NCBI GenBank assembly: GCA_033807775.1
Contig: CM066319.1
Coordinates: 136,636,983 to 136,700,982, forward strand
Direction: 5' to 3'
From: Saussurea involucrata
Taxonomy: Eukaryota; Streptophyta; Magnoliopsida; Asterales; Asteraceae
Length of the DNA: 64,000 nucleotides
Each line of letters starts with the position of its first letter. Position 1 is the first letter of the stretch. This document shows positions 34,282 to 45,770 of the stretch, piece by piece. Under the pieces are notes generated by a model. The model worked only from the letters and a program-made list of their open reading frames with translations, did no database searches and was not told the origin of the DNA. The position numbers were made by a program, and so were the translations under genes.

Positions 34282-35327
34282 TCACGCTCTAATTGGCCGG
34301 TTTTGCGGATGCAATCCCAGATAAGTCTCTATTCTTCTCATCTCTTTTATGAACTCTATGCGATCATCCAGTTCTTCAAGAGATCTAATCATTAAGTTTC
34401 TTCTAGTTGACGACATTTGAAAACCAACAACTGCGCTTTCGTTTCGCTAATGAATCTGCTCGAGTTGTATTCTGTTTGCCTTCAAAGTACCGTCGAAATA
34501 TTTAGCAATCTCATAAAATCTCAGAAACCTTTTCTCATTCAGTTGGTTTCTGTAGATTACACCAAGTTCGGGTTAGTTCAGAATGGTATACATCGGATAG
34601 TCGTCGATGTTGGATAGCTGGTTGTTCGGCCTTCGCATGTTCACGAGTGGTTGGTGGCTTTCCAGCGAGAGCTGAAAATGAAACACATTGTAGTAGAGGT
34701 ATTGGCGATGCATGAACCGATTGATAGCATTCAGGGCTATCTGGATGTTGTATTTACGGATCTGGAGGTTTCAGAAATGATGGTACATAAATTCGAAGTC
34801 ATAAATCCTCAGATGCTGAAAATCGGCCTCAGTGAATGTGTACAGTTGTCCGTTCTTTCTCATTACTATGAATTCCGGGTACCAGATCTCGTAGAACAGT
34901 TTGGCCACAACTTCTCTAACTTGACCAATTTGTCTCCTTGAATGAACGTACTCATTCCGTTGTGCTTTACCTTTAATCGGGAACATGTACTCGATCTTGA
35001 ATTCCTCTGATTCTCTACCGACACCTAGAACTGCGTACGGATCAAGTATGCAGATGCGATGAGCAAAAAACCATCTCTCAGTCTCTTCAAGAAAAGCTTC
35101 TCTGAGTCTGACAAATGTTTCATTTCAGCTTCACTGATATCTGGTTGATTGGCGTTTGACAGACCAACTTGATCATTGTTTGAAGGACCAGCTTGATCAG
35201 GGTTTGGTTGAGCAGTTTCAGGAGCAGAGGGCTGAGGTTGAGTGGATACTGGAGGAACGGGAGGAGTTAGAGTTTGATGCGCATGAGTAGACACTGGAGA
35301 TGTGATGGGACTGATCTGAATGTCTTC
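34282..35327 (-). pseudogene. Z accessory ORF, C-terminal part
   Basis: Continues the frame interrupted by Y. A Pro/Thr/Gln-rich linker (35327-35025) leads to a domain with an FTEADF motif, a YRNQLNEKRFLRF segment, FDGTL, and a C-terminal RPIR before the stop at 34282-34284. I associate this domain order with accessory proteins of Asteraceae copia elements. Breaks are a frameshift near 35020, TGA near 34776 and TAG near 34447. The role is unknown. Confidence 0.65.
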
Positions 35328-36024
35328 TGTTAGCTCCAACTTATGGTATAAGAAGTATTGAAAAATAGGCTGAGAAGACACCGGCAGAAGCCTCTGTCGG
35401 ACACCAAGAACATCAGAACCTTCACTAGTCATCAACCAAAAGACCATCAGAGGACAAGGTCACAGAGCCTCTATCACCCTTGACAGAGCCTCTGTGGTAT
35501 GAAGACTTATAAGACAAAATCTTGAAGATCAAGACAAGGACAGGCGTGCCACTCACGTGCCTCTGCTGTACGAAGATCCTGAAGATCAATAGTACAAGGC
35601 GTGCCGTGCCACTTTCCACGTGTCATCTTCTGAAGGGTCGCAACTTTTGCAGAAGGCGGCGCACTACATTAACGTGTACCAGAATCAGTCCCACGACCTT
35701 GTCTCTTGTACCCTTGTACTTGTTGTCTACTGTTTGTCCCCTGTCAACTAGTATAAATAGAACGGTTCTACCAGACCTTTTCTGGTAACAATTAAGCACA
35801 ACACACACCAGTTAGAGCGCATATCCTGTAAACACACATTTCACGGTGTTCTTGGTGTAACCTTGAAGAATCAAATAGAGATGAATTGTTGAGCTACAAT
35901 CTAGTTATTTACAGCTTTATTCATCTATTTGTTCCTAAATCGCTTCCGCACTTAACTTTATTATACTCTGTTTTTAGAACTATTGCGGTTTGAATCATTG
36001 TTGAGTCTTAAAGTGGGATCAACA
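35328..36024 (+). repeat. Y 5' LTR
   Basis: 697 bp, TATAAATA box at 35752-35759, ending GGATCAACA. It carries several copies of the element-wide CCTCTG/CAGAGG word. The 3' LTR is longer, partly because of an extra segment near 60063-60090. Confidence 0.88.
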
Positions 36025-36026
36025 AT

Positions 36027-36039
36027 TGGTATCAGAGCC
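36027..36039 (+). promoter_or_regulatory. Y primer-binding site
   Basis: TGGTATCAGAGCC, complementary to initiator tRNA-Met, two bases after the LTR. Confidence 0.85.
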
Positions 36040-36338
36040 TTCTTTGATTTCCAATATCAAAGGATCCACTCTAACAATGATCTCGACTCATTTTGGTTGA
36101 TTAATGGATTGATTTTGACCCCTTATTCATCTGTTACAAAACAGCCCCTGTTTTTATGTTATTATCGACCAGTTCGATTCTAACAAATTAATAGGCACTG
36201 TTTCTTTGGTGAAATCACTCCATTCAGTGCTTTGTTCAAGTATTTGAAGATCTAAACTCATACCTGAAGTCAATACCATCGATTGAAGACTATTTTTCAA
36301 TACTCTGTTTTCTGTTCCTTTCAAAACTACTCAAAAAT

Positions 36339-36474
36339 ACCAAAGGTCCTTTGGCCTAGCGGTATGTGAGTCTCTTTCCTCCTAGGAGGTCAGGGTTCAA
36401 ACCTCACCAAAGGTGAGGAGGGTGTGTGAATTTATTTGTTACATTTGCCGTATATAAATATTATATACTTAAAA
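36339..36474 (+). mobile_element. tRNA-derived SINE at the Y gag start
   Basis: Pol III A box TGGCCTAGCGG (36352-36362) and B box GGTTCAAACC (36394-36403) are spaced as in tRNA genes, inside a tRNA-like 5' region. An AT-rich tail ends in eight A. The insertion is flanked by a direct repeat AAAACTACTCAAAAAT at 36323-36338 and 36475-36490. The right copy supplies the A and T of the gag ATG. Body length is about 135 bp. Confidence 0.82.
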
Positions 36475-36488
36475 AAAACTACTCAAAA

Positions 36489-37862
36489 ATGGCCAACGCA
36501 GCTAATTTCATTACTGCTGGTTCCTTGACAAAGCCCCCAACTCTGCTCAGAGATGAGTATCCTCAGTTGAAAATCATATGATTCACTTTTTCGAAGGTGT
36601 TGACAAGGAACTGATCACTTATCTCTACAATCCACCATATGTTCCTATGACAACAGTACCAAGAGTGCCTGCCACAGAAACCACTCCAGAAGTCCCCGGG
36701 TACGAGAAACCTAAGGATATCGATAAATGGTCCCCACAAGATTGGGAGAAGTATGAATGGGCAAAGAAGGCAAAACGACTTCTGATTATGGCCATACCCA
36801 ATGACCTGTTTCAATCTTTAGACGCATGTGAAACTGCCTATGATCTGTGGAAAGAACTGGAGAAACAATTAGAAGGTGGAGCCAAAACCCAAAAGAACAG
36901 AAGGGCTCAATGCATAAACGAATATTATGCATTCAAAGCTCTGCCATCATAATCTCTGCAGACCACCTACGACAGATTCAACTCGCTGATCAACAAGTAC
37001 AAGAAGTTCGGGATCCACATAACCTCTGAGGAAAATAATGTCATGTTCCTCAATGGCCTAAACGACGAATGGCTCCAGCTGTCCATGTCCTTACAAACAA
37101 ATCAGGATTTGGACACCTAGACTCTGTCGGACCTCTATGGCACCTTGGCTGCACAAGACACTCAGATAGCTCAGACCAAAGCTCAGATGGGTGGAACTCT
37201 GGCACTTGTAGGCAAGGCTACAGAGGTGAACGAAAAGACCAAGAAAGAGAAGGCTCTGGAAGAGAAGAAGGAGAAGAAGAAGGTTCTGGTGGTGGATAGT
37301 GATGAAGAGGAGCTGGTGGATGAAGAAGAGGCAACGATGGCCTCGATGGCTAAATCTTTAGCTTTGCTGACGAAAGAGTTTAGAAACATAGGTTACAGAA
37401 AGAAGACTGGGTATGAGAGAGACGGGAGAGATGATCGTGGTAGCAAGTATCAGAACCACGGGTATGAGCAGAGGAACCAGGGAAGAGAGGATTCCAATGA
37501 CCAACAGAGGTCACATGACAGAGCTTACGAACAGAAGGGAAGTAGTGATCACCAACAAAGACAGGGTGACAGAGCTGGCAATGCACCACAGAACTCAGGG
37601 TGCTTCAACTGTGGCAAGCCAGGCTACTATGCAGCTGACTGCAGGAGCAGGCCCAACAGGCCACAGAGAGACTCTGCCTTTTACAAAAAGAAGGCAGAGT
37701 ACTACGCTCAAAAGTCACTCATGGTTGAGCAAGAGAACTGGGTGTCAGATGAATCCTCTTACGAGGAAGAGAAAAAGAATTCCCTGTTCTGTGGGATGGC
37801 AGAAGTGAGGTATCCACTTCTAACTCTCCCTCAAATGATAAAGAAGCTGATTTGCTTAAACT
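36489..37862 (+). pseudogene. gag: Y gag
   Basis: The ATG at 36489 directly follows the SINE. The N-terminal YPQ motif is followed by a frameshift near 36575. The Gag core runs with WAKKAKRLLIMAIP, ETAYDLWKEL and RFNSLINKYKK, then a TAG near 37119 and an acidic/basic tail. The zinc knuckle CFNCGKPGYYAADC (near 37603) has Tyr where His is required, a C-to-T change. TAA at 36950-36952 (probably CAA) also breaks it. It ends at 37862. Confidence 0.83.
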
Positions 37863-39612
37863 AACAAAAGATTACCTTGAACTTAAAGACTTGTGCTGAT
37901 GTTCAGAAAAAGCTTGCCTTCTATGAGAGAGAAGCTAGACTTCTCACTCAGGAAAAGGAAAAATAACTTTAGAAAAGGAAGATCTTGAATCAAACAGGTA
38001 TAAAGAACTAAAATCTTTAAAAGAGAAAATTTCAGATCTTGACTCTGCCTTGAAAGCCAAAACAAAAGAGCTTATGAATAATGAGAGTGACAGGCCTAAT
38101 ATACTTGCTCTTAAAAACATTTTTCAAAGAGAAAGAGAAGTTATTCACCAAGTTCTACTCAACAGAGATCTTTTAATCAAAAGGTATCAAGACGCATAGA
38201 AGGTGTACGAAAAGATAAATACACAAATAGGAAGAAGAGGAATTGGCTTCTGTGATGTGGATCCTTATACAGGAACCAAAAGAGACAAGTCCCTGTCTTC
38301 TCTATTCTGGGTTGGAGACACTCGAAAACCAGGATTTCCAAATCTACTCTCTGTAAGCAAAAGGCAGAAAACCTTTGGGGAACCTCACAAGAGGAAACTT
38401 CTGAAGATGATTAATGTGTGGTATCAAAACACAAATTTGTCACCCTCAGACTCTGTCAAAAGAGACTCCAAACCAAAGAAATATCTGAAAACTCAGGATT
38501 AGATAGGAATCTTCAAGTTTGGTGATCTAGAGACTCAGACCCAGGTTGCCTTTGTATGCACCATAGATTCTGAAAAGAAGCTATCGGCAGAGGCACCTGA
38601 GTTTATGCCCACTGCTACAGAAGAGAAATTGCAACAAGTTACTGAAAATGAGTTGAAAGAAATTGGCAAAAACAACTTTTACGAAAATCACGATACACCC
38701 TTTGCAAAACAAGATCTCTGTGAGAAAATCTCAGTGAACACTTCTATACTTTTAGAAGATATTCCCAAAAGCAAGGAAGAAAGTGAGTATGTCACATGCA
38801 CAGAAAGTCCTGCCTTTGACGACAGAGATCTCTGTGACTCAACCTCTGTATACGAGGATGACTCAACCTCTGACGCATCTGAGACTGACTCTGATGAGTC
38901 AAAGATAGTTCCTTGTGAATTAGAGGGATTTAAGCTTCCCTCTGGCATTCTTAACAGAACTATTCCTCCAATGGAGAAATTCACAAGTATTCCTATCTGC
39001 CCAAGCTTTCTAGATATGTGTATACAAGCAAAAACTTCTCTTCAACTTAAGAAAATTAAAGAACAAAAAGAAAAGTCCTCTCAAAATTCAAAAGTTTCAA
39101 AACCTCTAAGGCCAAATCAAGAAAAACTAATTTGGCAACAAAAAGGTAAATGGATTGAAAATAACAAGTCTTTTTCTTGTGTGACAGTGAAATCGGCAGA
39201 GGTTCACCATAGAAGATGGGCACAACAGAAGGCTACTCCAAAGAGAGATTTTCCAAAAACTCAATCTAGCCTAGATAGGTCTTTTTGTAATAGAAAGTCT
39301 AATGCTAGGAAAGATTGTAATGATAAAGCCTCTGTGCCCATGTTCATCGTTTTTAATGAAAAGTTTAAGCAAATTTCTTCACATGTCGATTACTGTCATT
39401 GTTTTGAACTCATGTATCAACTGAATCAACACTTTTCCGGTCCTCACTGTTTCCTCTCTAAACCCAAAGAAAAGAATGCAAAATTCAAGGGTAAGAAGAA
39501 ACAAGATGGTTCTTCAAAAGAAGTTAAAAGCAAACCTAAGGATGCCAAGGAAACCTTAAAGCCCCCTAACAAAATTGGACCCATTTGGAAATGGGTACCT
39601 AAATCTCTCTGA
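37863..39612 (+). pseudogene. Y gag tail, coiled coil and charged region
   Basis: A frameshifted coiled-coil stretch to about 38200, then open frames 38203-38502 and 38605-39612 rich in Ser, Lys and Glu. It ends with IGPIWKWVPK just upstream of the protease, the counterpart of motifs in C1 and N. It lacks an obvious enzyme domain. It is the usual long region between the zinc knuckle and the protease in this copia group. Confidence 0.7.
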
Positions 39613-40936
39613 TAATGTTGCAGAAGCAGTATGTGCCGATCTGATACCTAGACTCCGGGTGCTCGAGGTACATAACTGGCGACAAAGGTTTACTATCCTC
39701 ATATAAAGACAAACTTGGAGGAGGATTAGTAACCTTTGGAGATACCAAGAAGGGGTACATCAGAGGCTATGGAGTCATAAAGAAAGAAGATATAACTGTG
39801 TGCAAAGTTGCATATGTGGACGGCCTTAAGAATATTCTTTTAAGTGTTAGCCAACTCTGCGACACATGCTTTGATGTTAAGTTCAAAAGAACCTATTGCT
39901 CTCTGCTAGAGGAAGACACAGAAGTAGAACTTCTGCGAGCCGAAAGAAGAGGTGATCTGTACCTCATGAACTTCAAGGCCAAGAACAAAGATGACAAACT
40001 CTGTCTTGTCTCATACAAGAACGAAGAAGCATGGTTGTGGCACAATAGGTTCTGCCATTTAAACTTCCACGCTTTGGATAAACTTGTCAAGCTTGATCTG
40101 GTGAAAGGTTTACCTAATGTTAAATTTAATAAGGATCATTTGTGTTCTGCCAGTGAAATGGGAAAACTCAAAAGAACTTCCCATAAAGGCAAGTCTGATC
40201 TGTCTTGCACTAGGCCTCTGTACATGCTTCATGTTGACCTCTGCGGTCCTCTTGCTATACAGAGCCTAGGTGGCAAGAAATATATGCTAGTGTTGGACGA
40301 TGAATTCTCAAGATATACTTGGGTAGAATTTGTGCGAAAGAAGTCAGATGTGCCAAACATGTTGATAAATCTAATGAAAAGAATCCAAGTTCTTTATGAG
40401 TGTAGGATACAGAAGCTAAGAAGCGACAATGGAACATAATTAAAAAACTCTATCATTGAAGCTTACCTTACAGAAGAAGGCATCTCTCAAAACTTCTCTG
40501 CTGCACGCACCCCACAAAAAAATGGCGTAGTCGAACGCAAAAATTGCACGCTTGCAAGAACCATATTTACAGCATCAGGATTGCCCTTATCTTTCTGGGC
40601 AGACACTGTTTTTACTGCATGCTTTACCCAGAATCGATCAACAGTGGTGAAAAGACACATAAAGACACCATACCATTTGATCAACCAGAGGAAGCCAAAT
40701 ATCAAGTTCTTTCATGTATTTGGATGCAAATGCTTTGTCCTCAACGACAGAGAGACTCGAGGGAAGTTTGATGTTAAGACAGATGAAGGCAAATTCATCC
40801 AGTACTCTGCCACTTCTAAGGCCTACAGAGTCTACGTTATGCGAACCCGATCAATCATAGAGAGTATTAATGTTTCTTTTGACGACTCTTTCCAAAAGAC
40901 TTCTGAGCAAATAAGTTCAGAATTCGGACTGAACTA
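39613..40936 (+). pseudogene. Y protease, pre-integrase and integrase
   Basis: The protease motif YLDSGCSR near 39650 keeps DSG, but its preceding Trp codon is TGA. The zinc domain has WLWHNRFCHLNF, then CSASE, where the second Cys is now Ser. The core has D in HVDLCGPL and D in RSDNGT, with the next residue (normally Glu) a TAA at 40437-40439, then E in KNGVVERKN. GCKCFVL and YSATSKAYR follow. A frameshift near 40540 and the stop at 40935 complete the breaks. The layout is normal for copia. Confidence 0.87.
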
Positions 40937-43016
40937 AGAAACCTCTGGCATTTCCAAATCAAGAGAAGCATAGCTTAATCTGCTGTTTGAAGAAATGTTC
41001 AATGATGATATTGATCCCTCTACTGGAGCTCCCAGAGCCTCTGGAGGGACACCCTCTGCTGACCAGACAAATTCAGGTATATCTCTTATGTGTCCCTCAA
41101 ATTCTTCACCCTCATCCATTAATTTTGCAGATGCAAGTGTCGAATGGGAGCAAACAGAGGATAATGTGAACAAGAACTCCACAACAGAGGCACCAAAAAT
41201 ACCAACTCCTGTAACAACAGAGGAATCAATACCAGAGGAGAATGAGGATTCGGTATCAACATCCTCAGAGGATTCAGTACCAACCCTTATTGAAATACCT
41301 CCTCAAGCAGAAACTTTGTGTACAAGCACAGAAGTACCATCTACAACAGAAGTTGCACCAGAACCATCGTGTGCAACGACAGAAGTTCAACTCAATGATG
41401 CAAATGACCATCTCCCAAGGATGACCAAGTGGACAAAGAGCCATCCTCAGAGCCAAATCATTGGTAGTCCTTTTGACAATGTAAAGACGAGATCAGCCAC
41501 TGCTAATTTTTGTTTCTTTACAAACTTTAGCAGTGTGATCAAACCTAAAAGAGTTTCTGAAGCCCTAGAAGATCCAAATGGGGTAGAAGCAATGCAAGAA
41601 GAGCTTCTCCAATTTGAAAGAAACAAAGTGTGGACCTTAGTTACTCTACCAAGAGGGAAAACAACTATAGGGACTAAATGGGTCTTCAGAAATAAGAAGG
41701 ATGAGGATGGAGTGGTCATCAGACCCAAGTCAACACTGGTGGCTAAGGGATACTGTCAGGCAGAAGGGATAGACTACGATGAGACCTTTGCCCCTGTCGC
41801 ACGGCTTGAAGCGATAAGAATCTTCTTAGCCTTCGCAGCCCACAGAGGTTTTAAGGTTTTTCAAATGGACGTCAAATCTTCCTTTCTGAACGGACAGATT
41901 CAAGAAGAAGTATATGTCCAACAACCACCAGGGTTCGAAAGTGCTAAGTACCCAAATCACGTCTACTACCTCGACAAGGCTTTGTATGGACTAAAACAGG
42001 CCCCAAGAGCATGGTACTACCAATACTACTTTGTTCTATAAGAGGAAAGGTGAAGAGATTCTGCTTGTGCAAATATATGTGGACGACATTATTTTTCGCT
42101 CTACTAATGCAAAATATTGCACTGATTTCGAAGCACTCATGCAGAGCGAGTTTGGGATGAGTATGATGGGAGAATTAAACTTCTTCTTAGGACTCCAAGT
42201 CAAACAGTCATTAGAGGGAATTTTTATAAATCAATCAAAATATGTCTCTGGCATACTTTCAAAATTCAAACTCTCTGGTGCCTCTGCTATGAAGACCCCA
42301 TGGCCGCTGGATCTAAATTACATTAAGATCTAAAAGGAAAATTTGTCGAGTGCAAGCTCTAAAGAGGCATGATCCGGTCTCTTTTATACTTAACTGCTAG
42401 TAGGCCAGATATAATGTATGCCACATGTCTTTGTGCAAGATATCAAGCTAACCCTAAAGAATCCCACCTATTTGATGTCAAGAGAATCTTTAGATACCTC
42501 AAAGGAACCAAGAATATTGGTCTCTAGTATCCAAAGAACTCTGGCTTTGATCTTATGGCCTATATAGATTCAGATTACGGAGGATGCAATGTAGACAGGA
42601 AAAGTACCTCTGGGAGTTTTCAATTCTTAGGTGGTAAATTAGTAAGATGGACTTCTAAGAAGCAGAATTGCGTGTCAACATCCACATCAGAAGCAGAATA
42701 TGTTGTTGCTGCCAGCTGTTGCTCTCAAGTTCTGTGGATGAGAACTCAGCTAAAAGACTATGGTCTAGACATCCAAAAGATCCCAATCCTCTATGACTCC
42801 AAAAGTGCCATAGAGATCTCTGCCAACCCTGTGCAGCACTCTAAGACAAAGCACATAGATATCCGGTACCACTTTGTAAAGCATCATGTTGAACAAGGCA
42901 CCATAGAGATATACTTTGTGTCTACGGAATATCAGCTTGCAGACTTATTCACCAAGGCACTTGATGTGAAAAGATTCTTTTTCTTGGTGGGTAAGTTAGG
43001 TATGCTAAACATGAGC
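40937..43016 (+). pseudogene. Y reverse transcriptase and RNase H
   Basis: A Ser/Thr/Glu linker (40990-41400) precedes KWVFRNKKDEDG, QMDVKSSFLNG, DKALYGLKQAPRAW, then YVDDIIF at 42077. About 40 bp are lost near 42015, between the AWY and TLFYKRKGE segments. A frameshift follows near 42300. RNase H shows YIDSDYGG, STSEAEYVVAAS and ADLFTKALD. The frame runs to the KLGMLN pol terminus, where the gypsy array W is inserted after 43016. Confidence 0.88.
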
Positions 43017-44574
43017 TGTAATAACCCGTGTAAGTTCGTTAGTTAAACTCTTTTCCGTTAAATTTATTTAATTTTGAAATTGGAAGTTTAGGTTGGTTTA
43101 TAAGTTTAAGGATGTTTTAGTCATTCTTGTATAGTTAAAGCCTTAATTGCAAAATTGGGTTTGATAAACACCCTTTAAGTCTTCTGATATTTCATAAAAC
43201 AGAAAAAAGATCAGATAGTGTGTGTGTGTGTGTATGTTTTTGAGACAAGAAGAAGAATAAGAAAGAGTCATATGGTTAGGGCTTGAAGGGATTTCAATAG
43301 GAGACAAATTGAGGTATGTTTCCTTTATGTTTTATGTTTGTAATAGTTAGTAGTAGATTCCAATCGGTTTAGATTTCTCAATTTTTCGATTTGTAGCTAT
43401 TAATTGATTCTGGGTAGAATTTTGGTAAACAGACAGGGGTTTCCGAACGAAATTGATAGTGTCCGGCAGTTTCTTTTTGATGGTATCCGGTAGTTGAAGT
43501 ATCCAGAAACCCCTGTGTGAAGGTATCCGGGTAAGGCAAAGTTATCCGGTAAGTTTGGTTTATTCTGTAGTTTCCGGATAGTTATGTTGTCCGGATAGTT
43601 ATGTTGTCTGGATAGTTCATGGTGTCCGGAAACTTTGGTTGTCCGGTCACTTTTGAGATTCCAGATACTTTTGAGTATCCGGTAACTTTGGGTTTTGTCG
43701 TCTCTTGAATAGAGTATGAATGAGGACTGGAAATACTGTGGACTCGACTTAAGTTCGGGATTGGGGGAAACATTTGAGGATAAGAGTTAGATAGATTTAT
43801 CTAGAGTTCTTAGCCCTAGTAAGTCTTATGTGTTCTATTTGGTAAAGAGATAATTGTATCTAATTGTTTCAGATTCTATGAATTTGGGGTGAAAGCTGAA
43901 TCGTTTCGAGAAAAGCTTGGAAGCGTTTTGATAAGCAAACAGGTGAGTTTTACTTTAAAATGTTTTCAAACTGGAATACATATATGTGGATTGAGAATGT
44001 GATAAGTAGTGTAATAATGTGCATATGTATGAAGTATGATATATTGAGGTGTATATTATATTTATATGAGTATTACACTACACGAGTGCACGTTGGCCGG
44101 GCTTTGGACCAATGGGGTTTGGCTGTACGGAGGGACGGCGGATTTGGCTGTATATTAGTGCAGCGGAATGAGACAGGAAAGTACACAATGCATGAGTCAT
44201 AATTGGTATTCAAATTTGTGTGTATGTATATGGTGTTTGTACAAATGATTTTAAACTGACATGGATTTTCTCACTTAGACCACTAGGTCTAACCCTCATT
44301 TTGTTTTAAAAATATGTATTCCAGGTCGTGGATCAAGTAAGAGCAAGTGAAAAGGGTAATCTGTGACTAGCTTTTGGAAGACCTATGTTTTTGAAGATCA
44401 TGAAGTGTTTTGCAGTTATAACTTTATTATTAGCAAAAAAAGGTTTGTAATGAAATACTTATTATGGTTGTAAAGACTAAGGGACCGTACATGTTATATG
44501 ATGTATCTTTTGTTATGAAACAATGTTATATAAAATATGTTATTTGTTGTATGTTTGGGAACCGGGTCGTTATA
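43017..44574 (+). repeat. W LTR1
   Basis: 1,558 bp, TGTAATAACCC to CGTTATA, where LTR2 ends CGTTACA. Between 43435 and 43700 CCGG-containing words (TCCGG, CCGGTA, CCGGAT) recur about every 20-25 bp. A GT microsatellite lies near 43220-43236. Confidence 0.88.
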
Positions 44575-44589
44575 GATGGTATCAGAGCC
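44575..44589 (+). promoter_or_regulatory. W primer-binding site
   Basis: TGGTATCAGAGCC at 44577-44589, tRNA-Met type. The same site follows LTR2 at 50971-50983. Confidence 0.82.
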
Positions 44590-44834
44590 CTAGTTTAAGG
44601 GATTTAGGTATTCAGATCCATACCTAGACTTAAATTGCATGTGAAGTAGGATGTCCCTATTATTTAGATCCTTGGGATGCTAAATATAAAAGGTAGATGG
44701 AACATCATGTAAGGTATTTTCAAATTACATTTGGCCAGTGTAATCATGAACTTACAGGTACATGTTTGAACTGGAAAACCTTATTATATGGGGTATGTGC
44801 TTACGTGTATATTAACCTTGTTGAAATCTACAGA

Positions 44835-45770
44835 ATGGCAAGTGGTACACGACATACGAATAGAGAGGAAGAAGGAAATCCTAGTAGAACAAATCCAACA
44901 ATCGGGACAAGGGGAAGGGGCGGAGAACGAAGTAGGGGCAGAACGGGAGGTAGAGTTCAATCTCAAGGCACATAATTTGTTACAAGGGATGATCTGACCG
45001 CTAAAATGGGAAGACTGCAAGCAAATATACAAGCTATGTTTAACCGAACTCGTCACACTGAAACTAAGGTACCAGATCCTAGTCTGGAAGACGAGATGCC
45101 CATTACACCTATTGTCATACCGGTGCCAAAGAAGTGTGATTTTAATATGTTTCTGTGTTGCAAACCTCCGACTTACTCAGGAGAAAGAGACCCAGTAAAG
45201 GCTATGAGGTGGCTAAAAGACATAGAAGGCATCTTCAAAACCAGCAAATGTGCCAAGGAAGATAGAGTGTTATATAGAACCGCGATGCTGAAAGCCGATG
45301 CTCTATATTGGTGGGAAGCTCTTATTACCTCTAGAGGATCTGATGTGTATTCTACTTTTTCTTGGGAAGAATTCACTATAGCTTTCAAGAGACAGTTTTG
45401 TCCTCAAGCAGTAGTTAGACAACTGGAAGAAGAGTTCATGAACCTGCAACAGGGAAGTTTATCGGTTCGGTATTATACTGCTCGTTTTCTGGAGAAGTCT
45501 CGTTTCGCTGAGTACTACGTTGCCACGGAGGCACTTAAGATGGAAAGGTTTATCTTTGAGTTAAATTCAGAAATTAGAAGTCTAGTGATTGCAAAGGGAC
45601 CAGATACCTTCTCAACCGCAGTAGATGCCGCAGAAAATGTGGAACGGGATAAAGGGAGAGATGCTAGTGATAAAAGTACTGGAAAAAGAAAATGGGAAGG
45701 ACCACATTATGATCCAAAGAAGTTCAGATCCCAGAGATTTGATAGTCATCCACCTTTTCAGACAAGTTGA
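44835..45770 (+). pseudogene. gag: W gag, first unit
   Basis: Candidate starts are the ATG at 44835, whose frame meets TAA at 44973-44975, and the in-frame ATG at 45006 just after it. The capsid region shows PPTYSGERDPVKAMRW and ADALYWWEAL, the usual Ty3/gypsy gag pattern. One extra T near 45757 shifts the frame into TGA at 45768, as shown by the second unit, which lacks that T. In the other frame it runs on to the zinc knuckles. Confidence 0.85.

Noticed and set aside
36345..36415. Functional tRNA gene
   Set aside because: Only A and B boxes are well kept. A tail and a 16-base target duplication show a SINE.
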